A stretch of 64,000 nt of DNA, taken from positions 62,001 through 126,000 of the forward strand of contig JANSXX010000001.1 in assembly GCA_024742815.1 (NCBI GenBank), given 5' to 3'. Position 1 is the first letter of the stretch. The number at the start of each line of letters is the position of its first letter. The notes below the pieces were generated by a model. It was not told where the DNA came from and searched no databases. It saw only the letters and a program-made list of their open reading frames with translations. Shown in pieces: positions 43,754 through 51,886 of this stretch. The stretch comes from HXMU1420-13 sp024742815. Its GTDB lineage: Bacteria; Bacteroidota; Rhodothermia; Balneolales; Balneolaceae. The position numbers and the translations under genes were made by a program.

Positions 43754-44692
43754 TTACAGGGCAATGGTCATGCCCTCGTAGGCTACCTTAAATCCCATAC
43801 GTTCAACCAAAGCTCGTTCGGGTGAGTCGAGAAGTAGCGGGTTAGTATGATTGAAGTGGATAAAGGTGATTTTTTCTTTTTCTGAGGCTGGTAAATCGGC
43901 AAATAACTCCATGCTTTCTTCTACAAACGGATGAGGAATATCCGCCATATTTCTTCCGGGAAGTTCATTTGCATCAAAAAAAGTAGCATCAAGAAAGGCG
44001 ATATCTACTTTTGCAATTTCTTCGATAATATCACGATCCCAAACCTCCCATTTGTTAATGTCGGGGATAAAAAGTACTGCTTTATTTGGGCTAGTGATAC
44101 GATAGCCAACCGTTTCCGAAAACTCATCGCGATGAGGAACCCGAAATGGAGTTACAGAAATTCCTTCGGTTAATGAAAGGGCAGAATCAGCTCGCAGTTC
44201 TTTAAGGCTGATGTTTTCGAAATCTACCAATTGGCTCCATGGTCCATTTGTTGATAAATATTGAGCCATTCTAGGCATAGTAAAAACGGGTATTTGTTTT
44301 GCTCCCATCGCTTCATGGCCCAAGTGCATTAACCCGGTATAATGGCCAATATGGGCATGCGTAAGAAATATGCCGGCAAACGTGAGATCATTTTTAATCG
44401 TTGTAATTGCCCTAATTTGATGTTTAAAATCCGGAGTGGCTTCAAACATCCAGAATTTATCTGAGTTGGAATCTACTAATGCTAAACTGGTGGCGTGGCG
44501 CGCTTCTTCTTTTCCATTCCAGAATAATTGGCATTGCTCTTTTTCGCAGCCGGCCTGTGGATATCCTGCATCTTGGGCGATACCGAGCACGGTGATAAAT
44601 ACATCCGAGCTTTCTTCTGATGTTCGCTCTGGTGAACGATTGGTACACGTAATTATAAAAATGCTAAGTAGTAAAAGCAGGAGGTATTTCAT
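43754..44692 (-). CDS. PqqB-like metallo-beta-lactamase lipoprotein
   Basis: A 312-residue exported protein of the metallo-beta-lactamase superfamily. ATG 44692 gives a lipoprotein signal ending IITC (Cys16). VLGIAQDAGYPQAGC at the start of the domain and the metal motif LTHAHIGHYTGL, then VPHRDE, DATFF and FIHFNH, are characteristic of the PqqB subgroup. PqqB itself acts in PQQ maturation, but no pqq genes are nearby and this copy is exported, so the role probably differs; a hydrolase or oxidase of unknown substrate is inferred. The second metal site deviates (HIGH in place of HxDH). Confidence 0.85.
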   Translation of the reverse strand: MKYLLLLLLSIFIITCTNRSPERTSEESSDVFITVLGIAQDAGYPQAGCEKEQCQLFWNGKEEARHATSLALVDSNSDKFWMFEATPDFKHQIRAITTIKNDLTFAGIFLTHAHIGHYTGLMHLGHEAMGAKQIPVFTMPRMAQYLSTNGPWSQLVDFENISLKELRADSALSLTEGISVTPFRVPHRDEFSETVGYRITSPNKAVLFIPDINKWEVWDRDIIEEIAKVDIAFLDATFFDANELPGRNMADIPHPFVEESMELFADLPASEKEKITFIHFNHTNPLLLDSPERALVERMGFKVAYEGMTIAL

Positions 44693-44717
44693 GCGGTAAA
44701 GAATGAAAATCGAAACA

Positions 44718-44750
44718 ATAAAAAAAGCAACGCTTTTCTGGCGTTGCTTT
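44718..44750 (-). terminator. Rho-independent terminator (minus strand)
   Basis: AAAGCAACGC (44724-44733) pairs perfectly with GCGTTGCTTT (44741-44750); on the minus strand a T tract follows (44726-44718). It ends the 44768-45385 gene. Confidence 0.9.
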
Positions 44751-44767
44751 AGGATCACTTAAATGTA

Positions 44768-45385
44768 TTAATATGAGGTAGACAAAGTCAGTTGACTATA
44801 TGAATAATTTGAGATTCCAACCAAACCATAGACGGTTTCACCGGGTTGAATTGTCTTATCCAATAAACTAAACTCAGATAATTCTTTACCAAATGCTGAA
44901 TTCGCGCCGGAAGCATTTGCGATATTTAAAAGGCTAATAGCTGGCCCAATTACGTATCCGATGTTATAAGTATCAATTTTATCATTTACTTGTACTTGTA
45001 ATTCCATAGGTGTTAAAAGAAGGTACAGTAAGTAAGCGCCGGCGTTCTGTTTTATTTTGCTAGTAATTTGAGTTGGAGATAACAATCGAACCGGTGCATA
45101 ATTAGATTGAATTGAAGCATTTTTTCCCAAAGTTATTTCTTCGCTTGAATTATTAATAATTCTAACTGCAACGATCGATATGTCATTCTTACTTTCTTTA
45201 TTAGCGTATTTCTTATTTCCGGAAGTTGTAAGGACATTTGTTTGATAGCTGAACTCAACTTCATTTGTACCACTATTGCCGGAATAATTGAGTTTGTATG
45301 GTTTAATCTGTTTATATGATGTAGCGCAGGAAGTGAGTAGTAATAAAGCCGCCCCGAAAAGAATAATTGATTTTAAATTAGTCAT
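44768..45385 (-). CDS. hypothetical lipoprotein
   Basis: A 205-residue predicted lipoprotein. ATG 45385 gives a signal ending LLTSC (Cys20); earlier codons in frame are implausible. An Ig-like beta domain is suggested by the IVAVRIINNSSEEITLG segment, and a hydrophobic stretch near residue 145 (YVIGPAISLLNIANA) may be a membrane or hinge element. No family recognised. Confidence 0.68.
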   Translation of the reverse strand: MTNLKSIILFGAALLLLTSCATSYKQIKPYKLNYSGNSGTNEVEFSYQTNVLTTSGNKKYANKESKNDISIVAVRIINNSSEEITLGKNASIQSNYAPVRLLSPTQITSKIKQNAGAYLLYLLLTPMELQVQVNDKIDTYNIGYVIGPAISLLNIANASGANSAFGKELSEFSLLDKTIQPGETVYGLVGISNYSYSQLTLSTSY

Positions 45386-45463
45386 TATTTTTATGTCTAT
45401 ATATGAATGTAAACTCAATGACAATAAATAATTAAGTGTATAGTTGCAACCATTAATTGATAT

Positions 45464-45492
45464 AAAAAAAGCAAAGCCGGTTAGCTTTGCTT
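45464..45492 (-). terminator. Rho-independent terminator (minus strand)
   Basis: AAGCAAAGC (45469-45477) and GCTTTGCTT (45484-45492) form a perfect 9-bp stem with a 6-nt loop; an A7 run (45464-45470) is the T tract on the minus strand. It ends the 45546-45917 gene. Confidence 0.9.
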
Positions 45493-45545
45493 ATCAGATT
45501 TTCTGCAATAATGGTCAACTAACAGATGGCTAGTTACTCATTAAA

Positions 45546-45917
45546 TCATTCTTCCATCCCGCGGGTATCATAATAAAAACGGATATGCTTAATTTTACCG
45601 TCTACCCAGGTTTGAACTTCAACTTCTTCCATTTTAATTCTATTACCATCTTTGAAAGTCATGTCCGCCCAAGACTCAACCAGAACTACTCCGGTCTCAG
45701 GATTTTCGGCTGCGTTGGTAATTCCACTATCATGCACTTCTTCGATTCCAGCCGCCCATTGCTCATGAAATTTGATATTGGCTTCTAGTCCTTCAGTAAC
45801 TTCTCCGGTTCCTTCTACTTTTACGGAATCTTTGTGGTAATATTTAGTCAGGGCTTCCATCATTTTGCCCTCGTTGCTCATTTTTACGATATCGTAAGCG
45901 CGTTCTAAATTGGTCAT
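45546..45917 (-). CDS. NTF2/SnoaL-like fold protein
   Basis: A 123-residue single-domain protein with the alpha+beta cone of the NTF2-like superfamily: an N-terminal helix (LERAYDIVKMSNEG), KYYHKDSVKVEGTGE, and strands with VVLVESWADMTFKDG. The pocket residues are not diagnostic, so it could be an enzyme or a binding protein. It is followed by a strong terminator, so it is probably monocistronic. Confidence 0.78.
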   Translation of the reverse strand: MTNLERAYDIVKMSNEGKMMEALTKYYHKDSVKVEGTGEVTEGLEANIKFHEQWAAGIEEVHDSGITNAAENPETGVVLVESWADMTFKDGNRIKMEEVEVQTWVDGKIKHIRFYYDTRGMEE

Positions 45918-46026
45918 AATTGTACTCCAGTTGGGTTTAGTAGGATTTTTAAGGTAATGGTTTTAAGGAGATAACAAACCAGCAATAAAAAACGGGACAA
46001 AATTATAATTGGGAAAGGAAAATTTA

Positions 46027-46389
46027 TTACTCGTAGGGGAGAGTTACTCTTAAACTGCCGTATTTACCATTTGCTGTTTTCCAGTAAATCCAAGCTCTAG
46101 TATCACCTTCATCATACCATGCTAACTCGCAGTATTTTAGTGCGTAGGTATATCCGGGTTTAACGGACGGCCAATTTGAGTGATCGGATAAATCTATTGA
46201 GATTCTAGAGCCATCGTCTTCATCGCCGGCGAAAAAAAAGATGGTTCGGTTAGTGTCGTTATGGATATAAATTAATGGCTCTTTAGCTTCTGCAGTTACC
46301 TCACCCTCAAATTGGAAAAAGGTACAATTAACAGAAAGCAAGCTTATAAAAAGCACAAACAGCGCAGACTTACCCATGGATATAAACAT
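46027..46389 (-). CDS. hypothetical lipoprotein
   Basis: A 120-residue predicted lipoprotein; the signal ends LSVNC (Cys22 from ATG 46389, Cys18 from ATG 46377). The outer part is beta-rich with many aromatic residues (YALKYCELAWYDEGDTRAW) and a single Cys pair (Cys22 of the anchor and one internal). No family recognised. Confidence 0.62.
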   Translation of the reverse strand: MFISMGKSALFVLFISLLSVNCTFFQFEGEVTAEAKEPLIYIHNDTNRTIFFFAGDEDDGSRISIDLSDHSNWPSVKPGYTYALKYCELAWYDEGDTRAWIYWKTANGKYGSLRVTLPYE

Positions 46390-46493
46390 TTATTTATCTA
46401 TAGCTAAGAATTAACAAAACCTATTAGATAAACAAAAGCTTAATTAGTAAGTAATTTGATAAGACAGATTCTAATATCAATCTTTGCACACTG

Positions 46494-46520
46494 AATATTC
46501 AATGTTGCTTATTGAATATT
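46494..46520. repeat. perfect 10-bp inverted repeat beside nadA
   Basis: AATATTCAAT (46494-46503) and ATTGAATATT (46511-46520) around GTTGCTT. It sits 3 bases beyond the nadA stop codon on the minus strand. Without a T tract it is not a classical terminator. Confidence 0.6.
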
Positions 46521-46522
46521 GC

Positions 46523-47632
46523 TCAACTCCGCTCCAACATTCGCTCTAACGAAAGCACCGCATTTTTTGTGATATCAGCCGGTACTGTGATGTGATTCAC
46601 CACTTCGCCTTGCTCCAGTTTTTCCAAACTCCATAATAAGTGCGGAAGGTCGATGCGGTTCATCGTCAAACACGGACACATAAACGGATTCAAACTCACG
46701 ATTTCTTTGTCGAGATGTTCATCTATGATACGATTCACCAAGTTCATTTCAGTGCCAATGGCCCACTTCGAGCCGGCTGGTGCATTTTTGATGGTCTCGA
46801 TAATGTAATTCGTAGAGCCCGCATAATCAGAAGCCTGAACCACATCGTAGGTACATTCAGGGTGAACAATAATATTGATTTCAGGGTCTTGCTTTCGCAG
46901 ATTTTGGATGTGCTGTACATTAAATTTCTCGTGCACCGAGCAATGCCCTTTCCACAAAATCACTTTAACATCTTCCCATTTGCCTTCGTACTCAAATTCA
47001 CCCGTGAGAGGGGCATACACCGCCATTTGTTCAAGCAGAATGCCTAAGTCGAAGGCCGTATTTCTACCCAAATGCTGATCCGGTAAGAATAAAATGCGTT
47101 CCTTCTGAGTGAACGCCCATTCCAACATTTTTTTGGCATTTCCTGAGGTTACACATGCACCTCCATTTTTACCTACAAATCCTTTAATGGCAGCGGTCGA
47201 ATTCACATAAGTGAGAGGAAGAATAGTATCTCCCCAAATTTCCTGCATTTTCTTCCAGCCAATTTCTGTCTGCTCAATATCGGCCATATCAGCCATAGAG
47301 CAGCCGGCACGTAAATCCGGCAGAATCACTTTTTGATTCGGATTGGTAAGCATATCGGCCGTCTCTGCCATAAAATGAACGCCGCAAAACACAATAAATT
47401 CAGCGTTTGGCTTGGTCTGACAAATCTGGGCAAGTTTTAGTGAATCACCACGGGCATCTGCGAATTGGATCACCTCATCCTTTTGGTAATGATGTCCCGG
47501 AATAAATAAACGATCTCCGAATTGCGCTTTTATCTCCAAAACTCTGGCTTCCATTTCTTCCGCCGAAAGGGTAGAGTAGCGTTTAGGAAGGCTTACCTCA
47601 GATTCAATTTCTAAAAGTTCTAATACGTCCAT
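46523..47632 (-). CDS. nadA: quinolinate synthase NadA
   Basis: A 369-residue 4Fe-4S enzyme that condenses iminoaspartate with DHAP to quinolinate, second step of de novo NAD synthesis. Three cluster cysteines are in AGCSMAD (C111), VHPECTYD and MCPCLTMN. GHHYQKDEV near the start and GNAKKMLEW fit the family. Length and N-terminus are normal. nadC follows upstream on the same strand (98-base gap). nadB, which makes iminoaspartate, is not in the window. Confidence 0.97.
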   Translation of the reverse strand: MDVLELLEIESEVSLPKRYSTLSAEEMEARVLEIKAQFGDRLFIPGHHYQKDEVIQFADARGDSLKLAQICQTKPNAEFIVFCGVHFMAETADMLTNPNQKVILPDLRAGCSMADMADIEQTEIGWKKMQEIWGDTILPLTYVNSTAAIKGFVGKNGGACVTSGNAKKMLEWAFTQKERILFLPDQHLGRNTAFDLGILLEQMAVYAPLTGEFEYEGKWEDVKVILWKGHCSVHEKFNVQHIQNLRKQDPEINIIVHPECTYDVVQASDYAGSTNYIIETIKNAPAGSKWAIGTEMNLVNRIIDEHLDKEIVSLNPFMCPCLTMNRIDLPHLLWSLEKLEQGEVVNHITVPADITKNAVLSLERMLERS

Positions 47633-47730
47633 ATCTATGTTGGTTGTCGCAAAAAATCACGAAACAGGAATGCGTAACGGACATCAAAAATACAAAAAAT
47701 TGCATTGATACGTTACTTACGAGTTTTGAA

Positions 47731-48630
47731 TTAACTAGTGCTTAAGTTGAAGCTGATATCCAGTGCTTTTACTGAATGAGTGATCCATCCCACAGAAATA
47801 ATATCGGCCCCACAACCTTTGTAGCTTGCGATATTGGAGGGATTAATGCCACCCGAAATTTCAACAGTTATATGGTCGGGAATGATCTTCACAAACTCCC
47901 GAACTTCTTCCGGACTTCGATTATCCAGCATAATTACATCGGCACCTGCTTCTATTGCTTCTAACACTTGTGCTTTATTCTCCGTTTCTACTTCAATAGA
48001 AACCATGTGTCCTGCCTTGGCCCGAATTTGCTGTATAGCTTTAGTGATGGAACCGGCTGCTTTTATGTGATTATCTTTGATCATCGCCCCATCATCCAAT
48101 CGAAACCGATGATTTTTACCACCACCACATGTAACGGCATATTTCTGAAGTCCGCATAAACCGGGGAGTGTTTTTCGGGTATCTACCACAGCAATAGTTG
48201 GGTCGTTTAATAATCGAACCAATTCGCGGGTGCTGGTAGCAATGCCGCTCATGTGTTGTAGGATGTTCAAGACAACTCGCTCGCCGCTTAATAACGTTGT
48301 TACCGGACCTTCCACCTCGGCAATAATTTGTTGATTGGTTACCAATCCGCCATCGTTTACTGAAAAATCAATGCGTACATCGCTATCAAAAAAAGAGTAC
48401 ACAGTGTTGAGCACTTCTAATCCTGCAATCACGCCGGGTGCTTTTGCTCGAAACGATCCCTTGGCAATCTGGGAGGAATCAAAGATCGAATTAGTGGTGA
48501 TATCGCCCATCCCGAGATCTTCGAGGAGCGCGTTTTCAACGATTTTTTTGTAGAGATGGTTATGCACGAAAAACGGGTTTAACTGAACGAAAGTAGTTAT
48601 TTTTGAACCGTTGAAGATACCGGTTTTCAT
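47731..48630 (-). CDS. nadC: nicotinate-nucleotide pyrophosphorylase NadC
   Basis: It converts quinolinate and PRPP to nicotinate mononucleotide. Core motifs: LLEDLGMGDITT at the N-terminus, LNILQHMSGIAT, DTRKTLPGL, and KDNHIKAAG, VEVETENKAQ, MLDNRSPEEV, ISGGINPSNI. From ATG 48630 it is 299 residues, about 20 more than usual; a GTG at 48567 gives the typical start and would leave room for a divergent promoter before the cysteine desulfurase gene. I keep the longer frame but consider the GTG a serious alternative. Confidence 0.95.
   Translation of the reverse strand: MKTGIFNGSKITTFVQLNPFFVHNHLYKKIVENALLEDLGMGDITTNSIFDSSQIAKGSFRAKAPGVIAGLEVLNTVYSFFDSDVRIDFSVNDGGLVTNQQIIAEVEGPVTTLLSGERVVLNILQHMSGIATSTRELVRLLNDPTIAVVDTRKTLPGLCGLQKYAVTCGGGKNHRFRLDDGAMIKDNHIKAAGSITKAIQQIRAKAGHMVSIEVETENKAQVLEAIEAGADVIMLDNRSPEEVREFVKIIPDHITVEISGGINPSNIASYKGCGADIISVGWITHSVKALDISFNLSTS
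48598..48605 (+). promoter_or_regulatory. TATTTTTG -7 element upstream of the desulfurase gene
   Basis: TAnnTTTG match, 43 bases before ATG 48648. It lies within nadC if that gene begins at 48630, which favours the shorter nadC. Confidence 0.4.
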
Positions 48631-48647
48631 CTATAAGAACGAGTTTA

Positions 48648-49814
48648 ATGATCTATCTTGATTACGCAGCCACTACGCCCATTAACCCACAAGTAATGGA
48701 GGTGCTGCAACAGGTTTCTACGCGATACTATGGTAATGCAAGCAGTTTGCATGATATCGGCTCGAATGCCCGGCAAGTGCTGGATGCATCTACTAAAGTA
48801 ATTGCCCAATCAATAAGTCAAACACCGGGTGATGTAGTGTTTACCTCGGGAGCCACGGAGGCCAATTTTTTGGCTATTCAGGCTTTGTTAGATGGAAGAA
48901 ACGATGATCGAAGAGAAATTATCAGCTCAAAGATGGAGCATTCTTCGGTGATTAATGTGCTTCGGCGCCTGGAATCGCAAGGCTATGTAATACGATGGGT
49001 GGATGTACACGAAAACGGATTATTGAATCTGGAGCATTTTGAGGATCTCATCACTGAGCACACTGCACTAGTGAGTATACAGCATGTTAATTCGGAATTG
49101 GGGGTGATTCAGCTACTTGAAAAAATCGGTAAACTAATTGCCGGGAAAGACATCCGATTCCATTCAGATTGTGTGCAAAGTTTTGGAAAGCTTCCATTAA
49201 ATCCCGAAAACTGGGGATTGGACGCACTCACGGTTTCTGCGCACAAAATTCATGGACCAAAAGGCGTGGGCGCGCTCTGGATGAGAAAGGAAGCAGATTG
49301 GAAGCCATTATTTGAGGACCCCGATCAAAGGAAAGCCATTCGCTTTGGTACATCGAACGTGCCAGGAATTGCCGCTTTTGCAACCGCAGCTAAGTTAAAC
49401 ATTCAGCAGATGGAAGATGTGCGTGAACAGGTTGCGCAATTTAGAACAAAGTTGATAGATGGGTTATCAAAATTACCCTATGAAGTTGTGGTAGAGGGGA
49501 GCGCAGATTCACAATCGCCCTTTATACTTGGTGCTCGATTTCCGGGAATCGAAGGGCAGTTCCTGATGCTGGAATGCAGCCAACAAGGGCTGGCAATTTC
49601 AACCGGAAGTGCTTGTCAGGTTGGTTCCGATCGCCCGAACCGAACAATGAAGGCGCTGGGGAGAAGTGATGAAGAGGCGCGAGAGTTTGTGCGACTTTCC
49701 TTTGGCAGGGATGTAAAAGAACATCATATCCCCGAGATAATTGAGAAAATAGACAGTATCTTAGATCGACATTTTAAAAAGGTACATCGACCTAAAGAAT
49801 TAAACCCAAACTGA
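48648..49814 (+). CDS. cysteine desulfurase (NifS/IscS-like)
   Basis: A 388-residue PLP enzyme that takes sulfur from cysteine for Fe-S clusters. The PLP lysine is K200 in SAHKIHGPKG, and the catalytic loop cysteine C323 is in STGSACQVGS. YLDYAATTPINP at the start is the family signature. The position next to nadA/nadC recalls the nifS-nad clusters of Bacillus, where the desulfurase matures NadA. It is followed after 3 bases by a DsbA-like gene, so both are in one transcript. Confidence 0.95.
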   Translation: MIYLDYAATTPINPQVMEVLQQVSTRYYGNASSLHDIGSNARQVLDASTKVIAQSISQTPGDVVFTSGATEANFLAIQALLDGRNDDRREIISSKMEHSSVINVLRRLESQGYVIRWVDVHENGLLNLEHFEDLITEHTALVSIQHVNSELGVIQLLEKIGKLIAGKDIRFHSDCVQSFGKLPLNPENWGLDALTVSAHKIHGPKGVGALWMRKEADWKPLFEDPDQRKAIRFGTSNVPGIAAFATAAKLNIQQMEDVREQVAQFRTKLIDGLSKLPYEVVVEGSADSQSPFILGARFPGIEGQFLMLECSQQGLAISTGSACQVGSDRPNRTMKALGRSDEEAREFVRLSFGRDVKEHHIPEIIEKIDSILDRHFKKVHRPKELNPN

Positions 49815-49817
49815 TCC

Positions 49818-50435
49818 ATGAAGAATTTATTTGTAAGCCTTTTTGCTGTTTTGTTGGTATTTGCAGCGTGCAATAAATCAGAAAACAATGCGCAAACTAT
49901 GAACAATGCGCCATCAACAACTGCTGCTGAAACACAGACCGAATCGCAAGTTGAAGCTAAGGTAACCATCGTAAAATATAGCGACTATGAGTGCCCCGCT
50001 TGTGCATACTATCATTCATTCCTTAAGCAATTAAAACAAGATTTAGGAACTGATGTTAAAGTTGTAGCTAAGCATTTTCCGTTGAGCATTCATCCCTACG
50101 CTCAAGTGGCTGCGCGTTCGGCTGAAGCTGCTCGTGTTCAAGGCAAATACGACGAAATGCACGATCTAATTTTTGCGGGACAATCGCAGTGGAGCAAAGG
50201 AAATGCCGAGAATATTTTTATTGGGTATGCGCAATCATTGGATTTAGATGTTGAAAAATTCCGAGCAGATATGAACTCGGCTGACATGAATCGAATTGTA
50301 ATCTCAGACCGACGTGAAGGCATGGAATTAGGCGTGAATTCTACCCCTACTTTTTTCATTGAGGGCGAAAAGCTTGAGAAAAACCCGGGCAGTTATCCGG
50401 AATTCAAGGCCATTGTTGAAGGATATATGGATTAA
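49818..50435 (+). CDS. DsbA-like thioredoxin-fold lipoprotein
   Basis: A 205-residue exported thiol-disulfide protein. The signal ends FAAC (Cys18); a long S/T/Q-rich linker follows; the active site is CPAC (C59, C62) in YSDYECPACAYYH, and VNSTPTFFIEGE contains the cis-proline loop. It belongs to the DsbA/thioredoxin_4 group found as a lipoprotein in many FCB bacteria. It probably oxidises or isomerises disulfides in envelope proteins. Terminator at 50462-50499. Confidence 0.92.
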   Translation: MKNLFVSLFAVLLVFAACNKSENNAQTMNNAPSTTAAETQTESQVEAKVTIVKYSDYECPACAYYHSFLKQLKQDLGTDVKVVAKHFPLSIHPYAQVAARSAEAARVQGKYDEMHDLIFAGQSQWSKGNAENIFIGYAQSLDLDVEKFRADMNSADMNRIVISDRREGMELGVNSTPTFFIEGEKLEKNPGSYPEFKAIVEGYMD

Positions 50436-50461
50436 TCACAATCCAGCACAAGTTTCCATTT

Positions 50462-50499
50462 AAGGTTTCGGTTGTTTCAATCGAAACCTTTTTTATTTT
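50462..50499 (+). terminator. Rho-independent terminator after the dsbA-like gene
   Basis: AAGGTTTCG (50462-50470) pairs perfectly with CGAAACCTT (50482-50490); TTTTATTTT follows. Confidence 0.92.
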
Positions 50500-50505
50500 C
50501 GGGTG

Positions 50506-51261
50506 ATGAGTAATGGCCAAAAAATAATAACCCAAACCTGCTTAAACTGTGGTTCAGAAAAAGTGGAGCATTATTGTGCGGTTTGCGGACAAAAAGCACA
50601 GGCCACAAAGCAGCCACTTCGCGTTTTTTTGAGCGATGCGGTAGAAACCTTGTTTAATGTAGACAGCAGATGGTTCATTACCATCAAGCATTTATTTGCC
50701 AAGCCCGGTAAGGTAACTACCGAATATCTAGCCGGAAAACGAGCAAGTTATCTTCCACCCATCCGAATTTACATTTCAATAAGTGTATTCTATTTCCTGA
50801 TGGTGAGCCTAATAGATAGCTCGCAGGTGTTCTTCATCAACTTTAATAACGATGAAGGAAATGCCGGTGATCTTCCTACCATTGTTCAGTACGGACTGTT
50901 TTTCTTAGTACCACTTTTTGCATGGCTGATTGGACTCTTTTATCGGAAAAAGAAAGCGTTTTATGTTGAGCATCTGATACTGGCGCTCCATATTCATTCC
51001 GTTTGGTTTGTGCTGATGAGTATCGAACTATTTACCATTTGGCTGGAACGAGTTTCGGATGAATTGTGGGTGCAAATTGTGGCGCTCGTAATTAGTGTGC
51101 CTGCTCAAATCGCCATTTTTGGTTATTTCATTACCTATCTTAAAAAAACTTTTGGGGAAGGATGGATAAAGACAATTGCTAAGAGTTTCGGTATCATGAT
51201 ACTTTATATAACATCCCTAGCCCTACTCATGGCGGCTTATTTCTTTTCACCAATTAACTAA
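50506..51261 (+). CDS. DUF3667 membrane protein with N-terminal zinc ribbon
   Basis: A 251-residue protein starting at ATG 50506. It opens with a zinc ribbon, CLNCGSEKVEHYCAVCGQ (four cysteines), then the DUF3667 segment (LFNVDSRWFITIKHLFAKPG, YLPPIRIYISISVFYF), and ends in four membrane helices. DUF3667 is of unknown function and is mostly found in Bacteroidetes and relatives. The next gene follows after 3 bases. Confidence 0.9.
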   Translation: MSNGQKIITQTCLNCGSEKVEHYCAVCGQKAQATKQPLRVFLSDAVETLFNVDSRWFITIKHLFAKPGKVTTEYLAGKRASYLPPIRIYISISVFYFLMVSLIDSSQVFFINFNNDEGNAGDLPTIVQYGLFFLVPLFAWLIGLFYRKKKAFYVEHLILALHIHSVWFVLMSIELFTIWLERVSDELWVQIVALVISVPAQIAIFGYFITYLKKTFGEGWIKTIAKSFGIMILYITSLALLMAAYFFSPIN

Positions 51262-51264
51262 ACT

Positions 51265-51813
51265 ATGATCAGAGAGTTTTTAGGAAAATCACCCGATATC
51301 CATTCAACAGCCTTTGTTGTTGACAGTGCAGAAATCATTGGCGATGTAATCATGAAAGAAGAAAGTAGTGCATGGTTTAACGTTACTATTCGCGGCGATG
51401 TGAATAAGATCACTATCGGCAAACGGTCGAATGTGCAGGATAACGTGTGCATTCATGTGATGAACCAAACCGGCCCAACCTTTATTGGTGATGAAGTTAC
51501 TATTGGGCATGGCGCGGTAGTTCATGGCTGCACCATTCATGATCGGGTATTGATTGGAATAAATGCAACCATTTTGGATAAAGCTGTTATTCAATCGGAT
51601 GTAATAATTGCTGCAGGTACGCTGGTTCCGCCCGGCAAAACTCTGGAGAGCGGGTATTTGTATATGGGTTCTCCGGCGAATGCCGCGCGCAAGCTTAGTA
51701 AGGAAGAAATAGCATCCATTCAAAAGTATTCCCAAAATTACGTGAAATACAGCCGAGCCTATTCAGGAAAAGACACATATGAGTCCAATCCATTCTACAA
51801 CAGTAATCCATGA
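51265..51813 (+). CDS. gamma-carbonic anhydrase-like left-handed beta-helix protein
   Basis: A 182-residue hexapeptide-repeat protein of the YrdA/CamH-type group. Repeats of [LIV]-G-x4 and the metal histidines in VCIHVM, GHGAVVHGC and IHDRVLIGI match the three-histidine zinc site. The family has been shown to be carbonic anhydrase in some archaea but most bacterial copies have uncertain activity. It shares a transcript with the DUF3667 gene. Confidence 0.92.
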   Translation: MIREFLGKSPDIHSTAFVVDSAEIIGDVIMKEESSAWFNVTIRGDVNKITIGKRSNVQDNVCIHVMNQTGPTFIGDEVTIGHGAVVHGCTIHDRVLIGINATILDKAVIQSDVIIAAGTLVPPGKTLESGYLYMGSPANAARKLSKEEIASIQKYSQNYVKYSRAYSGKDTYESNPFYNSNP

Positions 51814-51815
51814 CG

Positions 51816-51875
51816 CAATTATCAATTAAGAATTATCAATGGTAAATGAATTGATAATTGAACCATTCTTAATTG
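51816..51875. repeat. AT-rich inverted repeats upstream of hemW
   Basis: Two overlapping perfect inverted repeats: CAATTATCAATT (51816-51827) with AATTGATAATTG (51849-51860), and CAATTAAGAAT (51823-51833) with ATTCTTAATTG (51865-51875). It is related in style to 59526-59596 and 60987-61038. Confidence 0.75.
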
Positions 51876-51886
51876 GAATTTAATCC

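Noticed and set aside
44718..44750. Small RNA gene
   Set aside because: The hairpin plus minus-strand T tract sits directly after a gene and is best read as its terminator.
46640..47047. 135-codon plus-strand frame
   Set aside because: It lies wholly within nadA in antisense and has no family resemblance.
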